NCBI GenBank assembly: GCA_034190875.2
Contig: CM067354.1
Coordinates: 45,860,245-45,924,244 of the forward strand
Direction of reading: 5' to 3'
DNA: 64,000 bases
From: Urechis unicinctus
Taxonomy: Eukaryota > Annelida > Polychaeta > Xenopneusta > Urechidae
This document shows positions 52,772-63,936 of this stretch, piece by piece. Each line of letters begins with the position of its first letter. Position 1 is the stretch's first letter. A model generated the notes under the pieces. It was not told the DNA's origin, made no database searches, and worked only from the letters and a program-made list of their open reading frames with translations. Both the position numbers and the translations under genes were made by a program.

Positions 52772-52870
52772 GGGGCCGTATCCATAAAGAATCTTAACTT
52801 GAGTCGTCTTAACTTGAGTTGGCAAGCTTAGCTGAGTCCGCGAACTCAGGCGTATCCACAAAACAAATTG
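52772..52870. mobile_element. Partial relative of the 48504-48673 MITE
   Basis: Begins GGGGCCGTATCCATAAAGAA and repeats GCGTATCCACAAA near 52853. Internal TTAACTTGAGT and GCTGAGTCCGC words match the other copy's layout. The right end is not clear. Confidence 0.5.
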
Positions 52871-54530
52871 TTAGCAAATTCAGCTAAGTCCGCCAGCTCA
52901 GAGCTGGCAAACAGCCAAAAAAGATTAGCGGCTATAATTTTGCACATGTACCATCGCGATCACAGTTTGTGTCTTACAGGAAAAGGGAACAATATGTTAT
53001 TATGTATTCATTAGACAGAAAACGGAATAAAATGGCGCAGAATGATCGATTTAGACGAAGGAATGGAAGTAGTCTAGTCTCACCTTTACCCCGAGGGGCT
53101 CTCATTTCCTGCCATATGGATTTAGCTTGCGGCCGTAAATACTAGACATGTTAACAGTTGAACAATTGCGAATGTAATATAATATATTCACATCTTTAAT
53201 ATAGTAACATGGACTTTGAGAACTGAGCATATGACCATGACGTCACAGAGGAGGGGGCTACGGGAGGGGAGGACACTGTAGAGGATGATGTGCCTCCTAG
53301 GGACGCGGGTGCCATCCCTCACGGGGAAGTCATTGATACGGACCAGTCCTTTTGAATCTAAAGGCTTGTGTTACCATAGTACTATGTATCATACTCTGGA
53401 CTAACGTTCAAAGAAAGTACAGGCGTCCGAATATTTAACACACTTCTAGAGTTTCAGAACACGTGGGAACGGTATCCAGTCATCTAAGTTAATAGCTTCA
53501 CTCCTTATTGATCTTGGTCTTTAACCATATACACGAGGACACCAACCACACCTAGTATTTACCCAGGGTTGGACCCCACCGATGAGAATCTAGGGCACTC
53601 TTATGAGTTGAATGAGAACAGCCTCAAGAAGCAATACCTCGAGAAAGAGATTGAAAAATATTGTGCTATGCGCAAGAAATATAGACGTGCAGTTAACTCA
53701 GTGGATATAGTAGACACTGCTTTAGTTACTGTTGGTATGTATCTTGGCGCAGGTAGTGTAGGTGTAATATCAACAGTAGTTGCCATACCTGTTGCCACTG
53801 TGTTGGGTGTTACTGGGACCGCTTGTGGGCTAGTTGGAATCGCTGGAAAATGTATCAGTCGGCGGCTGACCATCAAGGTAAAAAAACATGATCAGATCCG
53901 CGTTCTAGGGCGGAGCAAATTGAATACCATTGCTGACCTTGTATTAAGGCTAAATCTGTCAAAGCATACAAGACTGTTTCAATCGATGAAAAAACGCACT
54001 GATCCAACATGGGGAAGACGAAGCATTAGCAGACAGAAACAATTGGATGCTCCTGCTTCTACACCAGCGTCGATGATATCGGCTAGCCTCAATACACTGG
54101 AGTGATTTCATTGGGCGGACTTTTTGTAAGCTGGATATGACTAGCCTTTTGGCCTTTTGAATTAACGAGGGTGTTAGATATAGAAATGAGCACCGAAGAC
54201 ACCCCATGAAAGAGTATTAATGCGCTTGAAGGATGTGTACAAAAATTGAAAGAAGAAGTAGATTATCTGAGAGAAGAGAAAATAGATTTGGAGATCGACA
54301 TGAGAGATGTTGTCAGTGATATTGAGACTTAGAACCATGGCCTTGTGGAATGAGTGAAACTCTCAGCGGGTGTGAGATGCAGACCACGAGCTTGTTAAAA
54401 TCTGGTTCCAGATATATGGGCTACACATCAACAAGGTGTCACTCTCCCCATTTGATTCAAAGCGGTGGTTAGCCACAAACGGTGTAGACACCTTAGCCTA
54501 TCTGAACGTTAATTTACCAGCAAACTAACG

Positions 54531-55305
54531 TGGCGGAGTTGAGCACGTTGGGGGTCTGGCCCGACCCGCCTTTTTCCACTTTCTCTCGAGTGAACAAAGT
54601 ATCCCAGACGTGCAGTCTCAATGCTGAGACTTTGATACCTGTAGAGGCTAAAAAGTTAAAGAGCAGATTCCAGGAGCAAAATATCTCAGAACCGCCATGT
54701 ACTATACTACTTCTCAACCGACGTAGATCTCAATCTTGGGGATGACCTTTAAACATTTAAAACTGGGTCGGGTCAAATAGAAATTAGGTCAATTTAATAC
54801 GATACTATCGGTCAGAAAAGGTAAAAAATGGAAGATTTACGTCATCTGAGGTGTGACATCAGAGGTTGAAAAATTTAAATCAAACAGAAACATTTGTTAT
54901 GGCCTCAGTCCTTGAATGGGACTCGAGTCACACCAGTTTAGTGAGAGAAGCCTTATGGTGATGAATAAAGCATTAGCGTCTGTAGTTGACATGAAGCACC
55001 TTGTCAGGCGGACCTCTTCCCAGTGATGACCGCCCCAGGGCAGCCAGTGGTCACGCGAAAAGAGGCTGGTACCATGCGAAGATCATACATTTTGTCACAG
55101 CCAATTTCGAGTCAGATTTCGAGACGGTCGATGATGGGCACTGCTGTCAAATCGTGGTGACGACCATGTGCATTGCGTTGGAATCGAACATCGTAGGACG
55201 TCTACTCAGACGTCCTGTAGGGCTAGAAGTAAACATACAGTAAATCATTTTGTTATTCATCATATGCGAGCTAGTACCTTAGCAGGAAACTTGTTGTTGG
55301 CACAC
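54531..55305. other. No gene seen
   Basis: Frames of at most 80 aa on either strand. None has a recognisable domain or splice context. Confidence 0.45.
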
Positions 55306-55309
55306 TTTG

Positions 55310-55805
55310 TTTGTTAGCTGTGACCCCGGGGGGGGTGGGGGGGGGGGTTTCTCCTTGAAAAAGGGTAGGGGTGTGCCGCCATGGGTAACAAAAACCGGAC
55401 CATATCTATACCAAGCCAAAGTGAAAAAAGACCCTTTCATATACAATTTTTTTATAAGGGTCACCCATACATATACCAAAATTTAATGATCCCAAATCAT
55501 ATCTAGACCACCTCGAGGAGCTACAAGGGACCCATCCATATACCGAACTAACGATTCAGAATGAAAAAGTACGTTTATTAAGGCTGCGAAGGCATATTTC
55601 ATTCAAAGACTATCGTTAGCTGAGACAAATTGCTAGAAATGAGCCACTTCACAAAATGTTCATCCATAATCGATTCTTCCTGTTTCAGCAAGTTTAAAAT
55701 AGTTATTTTAGTGACGCAACGGCATAAAAAAAACTTCTCTTATTCCGTGGTCAGTCCCAACGATGCTCTGGCTTATAACGGCAAGGCAGTTGATTAAATA
55801 GCAGC
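55310..55805 (-). repeat. Dispersed repeat family B, copy 2, with poly-G end
   Basis: Reverse-orientation match to 36265-36600, including the CTGCCTTGCCGTT block near 55780 and GGCGGCACACCCCTA near 55370. It terminates at 55322-55350 in GACCCCGGGGGGGG and further G runs. Confidence 0.75.
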
Positions 55806-56364
55806 CAATAAATAAAAAATATGTGACTCGGGCCCACAGGCTATCAAGCGCCCCAGGACGTCGGTCCCATGAGGTAGACAATATATGGTATTTCATTATA
55901 AGGAAATTTGATTAAATGGGAAGATAACATGCCTTCCCTCTGCACCCCACATGAGGTTCCTCGTTCATGGTCCGGCAAACCATACCTCTGTCAATTGTGC
56001 ATACACGATCGCACTGGGATTCTCACGCCGTTCCCACGCTCGACAACGTTATCAACTGGGCAACTTTGATTATGTCAAGGTGCTGACAGCAATTAGGCAA
56101 TTCTCTTCGGGATGGATGGTTACCGGCTTGAGCTAGAGGGGTAGGCAAACTGAAATCCCTCCTTGTCGCATCTGGGGGGAATCGCTGGTCCCGGAAAGGG
56201 AAGGAGAATGTACGGACCTGACCTTTATGTTTGCTTATCATGCCATAAAACTTGTCTCTGAAAAAAACACGACCCCGATGTCAGCTGGGGTTTGCCACCA
56301 TTGACCCAGGGGACCCGAGCAAACACGCACTATTGAGGTTCATACGTTAATTAAAGACATCTTG

Positions 56365-56625
56365 CTATCCCTGTCTGTCATAATACTGATCCATTTGTAT
56401 ACCCATTGCAAAACAATGACCCATTGCTATACCTCGCTGTAAAAAATACGGACCCATTGGTATACAAGGTCATTGCAAAAAACCGACCCATTGCTAGCCC
56501 TGGCTTTTAGAAATAACGACCCATTTGTATACCAAAATGGCAGAAAACCGACCCAAATTGGCGGCACATCCCTAGTAACCTTCACATAGTGAGAACCCCC
56601 CCCCCCCCCCCCCCCCCCCCCCCGG
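56365..56625 (-). repeat. Dispersed repeat family B, copy 3, with poly-C end
   Basis: Six units built on GACCCATTGGTATACC are followed by GGCGGCACATCCCTA and a run of about 26 C ending in CGGGGCTGTGAC. Its terminus is the same as that of copy 2 read in the same direction. Confidence 0.7.
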
Positions 56626-56639
56626 GGCTGTGACACTTA

Positions 56640-58128
56640 CATTCATTTAATGGGATTTCGCTTGTGTACCATTATAATATTGATCATAATGTTAAGTTAT
56701 CATTTTCATTCGGTGAAGCAAAAGAAATTGTCAACGACAGCATTTATCATTGTAATCATAGCGTCAATCTTCTGGGTCCCGACACTCCACAGATGGCGCT
56801 TGCACTTTAGCGTGACGATTAATGGCGGAATGTTATCTTCCTGTTTAGGAGAGAAGAACAAGGTCCATGTAATAATAGTCAATCAAGGAATTATTTCCTG
56901 AATGAAGCCGTGCATTTTATCAAGCTAGACAAAAGAAACAAAGGTATTTCTAATAAATTGATTTTATATTACATCTATAATTAGCAAATGACTAGTATTA
57001 CCTCTAATGATAACACAAACTGCAGGGCAGGTTTCAAGAGTGTAGTGACTCGAAACAGAAAAGTGGATATTTCTTGACACCTTCGCATTATTTTTCCTTA
57101 TAGACTGTATTTTATGTGGTAAGTTTCTAAATTGTATTGTTGTTTTTTCGTTAATATGTTTTTTAGACCATTCTGATAGTCATTTGGACTGATTTTTTTA
57201 TAACTTGGTTCAGTGTCGATTTTAGGAGGAAGTGGTATATCTAATGTCATCTAGCCATGAATCCATGATTTATTGGATTATGTAGAGATTAACAAAACGC
57301 AAATGTTGATAATTTTGCGATTAAGTGTCCTGTTGCCAAATTCTTGTTCGTTTCATTAAATGATGCCGAAGAGCTGTTAATTGCCAAGCCAATTTTATAT
57401 GGTCATTTTGTTTGTCAGTTCAAATTTATTTAGGCTGGGTGTTTTCTATTGTTGCTTTTAGCTTCCACTTGACATTTTTTTTTAATTGTCATGTGTACAA
57501 TGCATACTCTAGTGTAAATTTATGAGTAATGTGAATATGTTTTTTGCATTTCACCAACATGTTTGTCTGTATAGTCGGTGGATGGTACTCCAATGAGTCG
57601 GGTGTGAGCAGGTGGAAGTAGGGGTTGGTAAATGAGAGTTGGGAACACGTTGGCAGCAGGTTCATTTATAACAAATATTTGTTATTTTGATTCTCAGCTA
57701 CTTATGCATATGAAATGATCTCGTGGGCTACAAGTGGCCATATTCTGAAGTGCTTCACGTGCAACAATGTGTGGTGGAGTAAGGATCCCAAGAAAAAAAT
57801 ATGTGGATAATCAATAAATGGATGGTGAAAGGGTGGTTGGTTTTTGGTAAAAACAGATACATTGTTAAAATCATGCTAAGAATATATATATGACATCACA
57901 GTTAAGCAACCCCCCCCCCCCCCCCACCTCAACCATTACTGATTAAGCATAAACAGGGCTAGAAATAAGATCCCTTGACCCATGGGCCCCTAGGTTTTAA
58001 AATCTAAGGGCCACCAGACAAAGCAAGTTTGATTGTGATGGTGCAGAACTATCTTTCGCTGTGTCATCATAACCCATAAGTGTACTTAATCTCAGTGGAG
58101 TGCATGTGTCATGTTTTCCTGATTTCAG
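56640..58128 (+). other. CSK upstream region
   Basis: No coding unit is convincing; an 83-aa hydrophobic frame at 56650-56901 lacks support. An upstream non-coding CSK exon probably lies here or further left, because the first coding exon begins at an acceptor (58129). A run of C near 57910 and a stretch near 57955-58020 (GGCCCCTAGG, GGGCCACCAG) look like repeat debris. Confidence 0.4.
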
Positions 58129-58173
58129 ATATTCTGAGAAAGAGGCTCAATACCTCGTTGCCTTGCGTTCAGC

Positions 58174-58466
58174 ATGTCTGGACAGAATGTCAAACCACCT
58201 CAGGTACAAGATAGTTCTCTCACTTCTTCCTTCAATCTATGTTGTTACCTTCAAGGGATAGTGAAACACTTTCAAATGCATTCAAAGTGTTACCTGTTTG
58301 GAGACGCAGGTTTGTGACATGTAGATAACACTGTATAGTACTTGAGTGCTATTGTACAAACAGCACAATTGTTGTCATATCGTCACTGGAATATGACATT
58401 CCTATTATGAGCAGGGCAAGAACACCAATGATTTTATTTCCCACATTGAATTGCTGCTGCCAACCC

Positions 58467-58497
<31 letters not shown>

Positions 58498-61400
58498 ATT
58501 GAGCAATATGGGATGGAAGCCATTGCGTTGATTTCATGCAGGAACCCTGGAAAACAGGAACAGAAGTGGTAGCTATGTACAATTTTCATGGGAATTCAAA
58601 TGAAGACTTGAAATTCAAGAAAGGAGAGATATTGATCATCCACAAAGCTACAAGGGTTGGTTGATCTTCATGTTTTATACTCATTTGCAGAAGTAAGACC
58701 TGTTCTGTGGATTTCCCGTGATCTTGGAATTATATCCAACAATGTCTCCGATTATTATCCTGTTCCTATGACCATTTTTATACTTTAAAATAAACGATGA
58801 AATAAACGCTAAAGACTCACTCCATGTTATCTACTTGGCTCTGCCTGTGTCCAGGACCCCATGTGGTATGTTGCGAAGAAGGCTGATGGTTCAGAAGGCA
58901 TGATACCAGCCAACTATGTACAGCAGCGAGGCCAGGTGCCTCTGCATGCTATGCCGTGAGTAACCTTCCCTGGTTATTGACACCTGAGTGTTGCCTTCCC
59001 CATCTCAGTTCCCAACTTCTCCATCCCCAGTTCTGCCTGCTGGACATCGGTCCAGCCTACTGGACATCATCAGTCCCGCCTACTGGATATCATCAGTCCT
59101 GTCCACTGTCTGCATCTGGTCTTGCCTCCTGATGATCTAAATTATAGTTTATGGTTCCACCTCCTGGCTACTTATAGTCCTCCTCCTTGCCACTTATAGT
59201 CCCCCTCCTGGCCACTTATAGTCCTCCTCCTGGCCTTTTATATCCCTCCTCCTGGCCACGTATAGTCCTCCTACTGGCCATTTATAGCCCTCCTCCTGGC
59301 CACATATAGTCCTCCTCCTGGCCATTTATAGCCCTCCTCCTGGCCACTTATAGTCCTCCTCCTGGCCATTTAAAGCCCTCCTCCTGGCCACTTATAGTCC
59401 TCCTCCTGGCCACTTATATGCCTCCTACTGGCCATTTATAGTCCTCCTCCTGGCCACTTATAGCCCCCTCCTGGCCACTTATAGTCCTCCTCCTGGCCAC
59501 TTATAGTCCTCCTCCTGGCCACTTATAGTCCTCCTCCTGGCCACTTATAGTCCTCCTCCTGGCCACTTATATGCCTCTTACTGGCCATTTATAGTCCTCC
59601 TCCTGGCCACTCATAGTCCTACTCCTGGCCACTTATAGTCCTCCTCCTGGCTACTTATAGTCCTACTCCTGGCCACTTATAGTCCTCCTCCTGGCCACTT
59701 ATAGTCCTCCTGGCCACTTATATGCCTCCTCCTGGCTACTTATGGCCTCCTACTGGCCATTTATAGTCCTCCTGGCCACTTATAGTCCTACTCCTGGGCA
59801 ATTATAGTCCTCCTACTGGCCATTTATAGTCCTACTCCTGGCCACTTATAGTCCTCCTCCTGGCTACTTACAGTCCTACTCCTGGCTACTTATATCTCAC
59901 CTGCTGGCCTTTTAAAGCCTGCCTCCTGGTGACTTATAGCCCATTATCCTGGCCTATTTTTGACTTTGTTCCACTAGGTTATAATATCCCAACAGGCTTT
60001 GTTTGGAGTGAAAAATGTTACTTTTAATGGGATGATTTGTGTCCACTGTATGAGTACCAGTTAAATAGGATAAATCCATGTTGGCTTGTTAATATAAAAT
60101 TCTATATCATGATAATGAATGCGGAAATTAGAAATGTACGCTTTAGTGTTAATGAGCAGTGGTGTTCTTTTCATGCCAAGTCAACTGTTTGTTGATGGTG
60201 GTTTGGAGGGTAAATGTGGACAGCAGAGCCTTCGGCTGGGACGTGTCATGTACACTGAGATGTTGTGTGTAGAGTGCATGCCGTGTGTTTTCCGTCTAGC
60301 TGGTTCCATGGCAAGATGGAGCGTAAGAACGCAGAGGACCTTCTGTTTCCACGAGAACAGGGTCTTTTCCTGGTGCGAGAAAGTAACAATTACCCAGGTG
60401 ACTACACACTGTGTGTGTGCTGCGATGACCGCGTGGAGCATTACCACATCATGTACACCAACAACCAACTCAGTATTGATGAGGAGGATTATTTTGAGAA
60501 CCTGACCAAGTTGGTGGAGGTACTGGAGCATTATTAACTGCTGTTGCTGCTGCTGCTGCAGCTGGTGGTGATGCTGGTGATGGTGTGGGGAGGGAGATGC
60601 TATCAAGCCAGACTGTGCCTCAAACATTTGGTGCTTACTTTTAACTTAAGAGTGCACAACACATTAATGGTGTTCAGTTTAATCACATCTTGACTGCCAG
60701 TGCCACTCACGGCAGTTGTGACTGGGCAGGGCACAGTGTGGGTTGTATGTATCTGGCTGAGAGAGATGGTCCAATGGTCGCAGTATATATCTATCCAAAT
60801 GTTACAATAAATCTCATCCAAATTCATTTGCAATATCTTCGTTTGAGGACTATGGGTTAGCATGGAATTCCTTCAATTGTTTGTGGCTGATTGTGCTCTG
60901 TTTACAAGGCAATATGGATGTTGCCATACTGCCTTGTAGATGAAGAACAATGAGTGCCATTGATCTATGGACCATCTCTATGTGACTTTGCTACTAAAAT
61001 ATCAGGTTTCTTTCCTATTCCAGTTTTGTTGCGACCTCCCAATTGGCTGGTGCTGAGCAATGGTAACACGGCGCTTCACTCCAGAAATTCAATAACCACG
61101 GCAGTATTTTTCAGGTGGTTTCACGGGAAGATAACGCGGGAGGGAGCAGAAAGCCTACTGAGTCCGGTCATAGAGGGGCTCTTCTTGGTGCGAGAAAGCA
61201 CAAGCTTCCCCGGAGACTACACCCTGTGTGTTGCTTACGACCAGCATATAGAACATTACCACATCATGTACAAAGCTAACAAACTCACCATTGACGATGA
61301 TGACTACTTTGACAATCTCACCCAGTTGATCGAGGTACTGCCACCATGGGCGCAGCTTAAGTTGGCATGTGTATAGTTGGTTATGGATGGGGTTGAAGGG

Positions 61401-63936
61401 TGCATGGGAGGTTTGATATGCCCCCTCATGGTGATAGAGGTAAGGTGAGGTGGTGCTGCATGTTTCAATGTTGTCTTGATGTATCTGTATTCTCTGGGAG
61501 TGCCTTCAGTTTGGATGTATTTGTGTATGGATTAGGAGCATGTTATGTATTGTGTTAGGAATTTTTCAAAGACAAGATATTGGCTCTTATTATAGAATAA
61601 ACCCTAAGTATACTGACACTATTCCCATTTGTGCAAAATCATGTGATAAAAACAAAACACTCGCATCCATTGTAAGAATGGTATCATCCTCATTCCCAGG
61701 GATACGGAGGCGGGCATCCATATGCATTAAGTATTATTAATATGCCTTTATTAATGGTAATGTCACTTCTTAGTCATCAATATGCATTTCGTGTTTTAAT
61801 GAACTGGCAATTACTTATTCTTTGTCCCCACTTCCCTTTCTTCTAGTTTGTTAACAGCTATTGTAATTATGGCTTGATGGAGTCTTGATATTCGGCTGGC
61901 CCTGTAGACTGGGATTAAGAGAGAGCTCTAGTGAACACCTGTCATGCGATTGTTGTGACACCTGGTCACTTAGCTTGAAATAGTTGTACGGTGCTTACAT
62001 GTGATGTTGTAATATGTTGATTTATGTATGAAATGATTTTGTGAAGCAATGGTGTGATGAATTTATGTTTGAATTGGTAATAGTGTAGTGTGAATTTCTG
62101 AAGCAATAGTGTGGTGTATGTATGAAATTGTGATGTGTTAGTGTTATGGACTGTGTGAATTTGTGATGCTTGGTGTATTTTGTTTTACCACACTACACTC
62201 TGTCCCTACAGTCTCAGCACCTAACAGATACCACACTGCACTCTGTCCCTACAGTCTCAGCACCTAACAGATACCACACTGCACTCTGTCCCTACAGTCT
62301 CAGCACCTAACAGATACCACACTGCACTCTGTCCCTACAGTCTCAGCACCTAACAGATACCACACTGCACTCTGTCCCTACAGTCTCAGCACCTAACAGA
62401 TACCACACCACTCTGTCCCTACAGTCTCAGCACCTAACAGATACCGCACTGCACTCTGTCCCTACAGTCTCAGCACTTTACCAATACCACACCACTATGT
62501 CCCTACAGTCTCAACACCTGACATATACCACACTGCACTCTGTCCCTAGTCTCAGCACCTAACAGATACCACATTGCACTCTGTCCCTACAGTTCAGCAC
62601 CTAACAGATACCACACTGCACTCTGTCCCTACAATCTCAGCACCTAACAGATACCGCACTGCACTCTGTCCCTAGTCTCAGCACCTAACAGATACCACAC
62701 TGCACTCTGTCCCTACAGTCTCAGCACCTGCTAGATACTTCACTACACTGTCCCTACAGCCTCAGCACCTGCTAGATACCTCACTACACTCTGTCCCTAC
62801 AGCCTCAGCACCTGCTAGATACCTCACTACACTGTCCCTACAGCCTCAGCACCTGCTAGATACCTCACTACACTCTGTCCCTACAGCCTCAGCACCTGCT
62901 AGATACCTCACTACACTCTGTCCCTACAGCATCAGCACCTGCTAGATACCTCACTACACTGTCCCTACAGCATCAGCTCCTGCTAGATACCTCACTACAC
63001 TCTGTCCCTACAGCCTCAGCACCTGCTAGATACCTCACTACGCTCTGTCCCTACAACATCAGCTCCTGACAGATACTACTTTTCACTCAGTCCCCACAGC
63101 CTCAGCACTCTAAAGATGCCACACTTCTGTCTGACTATGATTCCCTCAGTATTGAGTTTATGGTTTAGAATCACAATCTCTCTCCATGTCATCATCACTG
63201 CTAAATGTTCCATTTCAATGACAGAAGCTGCAGCCATTTCCATGACAACTGCTGTTTCCATGGCAGCAGTTTATAGCCTGCAGAATAAGACTTGGTTTCA
63301 GGTGCATTTCATTCCACAAACCATGCTATGTGATTTATTTTGGTTGTATATTATTTGCAGTCAGAATTTGCATTGTTGGCTTGGCCTTTGTCCTTTGATG
63401 TATGTACCGTATGTATTGCATGGTATTTAGTTATTACGGAAACAAATGCATAATGAATGAATTAATTTGAATTGATTTGAAATTTAAGATTTAGAAATTT
63501 CATCGGATGAGCATTTTCTGATTGCTTATTTTACTGTATAGAAAATTGAACTGTCTTTGTTAGGCTGTGTTGTACAGCAGAACTAATCAGTCGGTCTCAA
63601 GTACATAATAAGTATAGATAAATTGACTGAAGATAATAAATACTGACAGTTTAATCCATATTTAAAATCATACTAGCAGTTCACAAGCTCTTGCAATGTA
63701 ACTCTTAATTCCTCCGCTTGCATATTGTGATGATCGCTTTTCAAGGCATTTTGTTTCTACTTGACAGCATTATCAGAAGGATGCTAATGGCCTATGCACT
63801 CGGCTGGTCAAACCTCTACCAAAGAAGGGCAACTTCTCCTATGATGTCAACATGCAGGCGTTCAAGGAGCAGGGATGGGCGATACGTGATAGGGACATTA
63901 AGCTTGGTGAACTCATTGGTCGGGGAGAATTTGGAG
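58174..63936 (+). CDS. CSK: C-terminal Src kinase (CSK), 5' half, kinase domain runs off the right edge
   Basis: Cytoplasmic tyrosine kinase that inactivates Src-family kinases by phosphorylating their tail tyrosine. Coding exons: 58174-58203 (its exon begins at acceptor 58129), 58542-58655, 58855-58955, one of the SH2 exons 60300-60519 or 61115-61334, and 63768-63936. All have GT/AG borders and join in phase. Residues 1-10 are [10 protein letters not shown]. The SH3 domain spans about 11-75 ([21 protein letters not shown]). The SH2 domain spans about 82-160 and starts PWFHGK as in human CSK. After [16 protein letters not shown] the kinase domain opens with the glycine loop LIGRGEFG. There is no Src-type myristoylation glycine and no tail is visible. 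CSK fits better than MATK on the PWFHGK and YPGDYTLCV wording. Confidence 0.93.
59030..59960. repeat. ~22-bp minisatellite in CSK intron 3
   Basis: About 35 units with the consensus CCTCCTCCTGGCCACTTATAGT, preceded at 59035-59110 by a few related CTACTGGACATCATCAGTCC units. It fills most of the intron between the SH3 exon (to 58955) and the first SH2 exon (60300). Confidence 0.93.
60300..60519 (+). CDS. CSK: CSK SH2 exon, version A
   Basis: 220 nt between acceptor TCCGTCTAG and donor GTACTG. It completes the proline codon from 58955 and reads [20 protein letters not shown], then [19 protein letters not shown], ending NLTKLVE. The phosphotyrosine-binding arginine of FLVRES is present. Reading on past the donor gives VLEHY and a stop, so intron retention would make an SH3-SH2 protein without a kinase. 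Version A is nearer to human CSK at [16 protein letters not shown] and LSIDEE-YFENL. Confidence 0.93.
60540..60590 (+). repeat. CTG/GGT-rich tract between the two SH2 exons
   Basis: CTGCTGTTGCTGCTGCTGCTG followed by GGTGATG units starts 20 bp after the version A donor. It is the only simple sequence in the 595-bp intron between the two exons. Confidence 0.7.
61115..61334 (+). CDS. CSK: CSK SH2 exon, version B
   Basis: 220 nt between acceptor TATTTTTCAG and donor GTACTG. It reads [20 protein letters not shown], then [19 protein letters not shown], ending NLTQLIE. Length, phase and FLVRES match version A; 47 of 73 residues are identical (64%). The differences are many and mostly on the surface (KMERKN/KITREG, CCDDRV/AYDQHI), while the hydrophobic core is kept, so both copies are under constraint. 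Version B is nearer to human CSK at GKITRE. Confidence 0.93.
62185..63112 (+). repeat. ~43-bp minisatellite carrying 3'-splice-site-like motifs, in the CSK intron
   Basis: About 22 units, first of 43 bp (CTCTGTCCCTACAGTCTCAG core with CACCTAACAGATACCACACTG) and, after about 62735, of a variant with CACCTGCTAGATACC. Most units carry a pyrimidine run plus ACAG, which resembles a splice acceptor on the sense strand. The array lies between the second SH2 exon and the next constitutive exon at 63768. Confidence 0.93.

Larger units (their letters stand above)
48180..54530. mobile_element. Broken Polinton/Maverick fossil fragments
   Basis: Remains of one or more Polinton-type elements, rearranged and on both strands. 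Parts: protein-primed DNA polymerase B pieces near 48230-48350, 50310-50440 and 54400-54520 (the last two are two versions of the same C-terminal region, so at least two copies contributed); capsid-like pieces, mostly minus strand, near 51060-52600; and a small basic protein with a paired hydrophobic segment at 53569-54105 of the kind found in these elements. Terminal inverted repeats and 6-bp target duplications were not found. It is broken in many places (well over ten) and looks old. Confidence 0.7.

Noticed and set aside
53601-53876. 91-aa minus-strand frame
   Set aside because: Antisense shadow of the small hydrophobic frame in the Polinton fossil.
56650-56901. 83-aa hydrophobic frame upstream of CSK
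   Set aside because: AT-rich sequence readily yields such frames; no domain, promoter or splice link to CSK.
60181-60627. 148-aa minus-strand frame over SH2 exon A
   Set aside because: Antisense shadow of the SH2 exon and the CTG-rich tract; glutamine and histidine runs come from the latter.
62185-63112. CRISPR-like array
   Set aside because: Head-to-tail minisatellite without unique spacers, in an animal intron.
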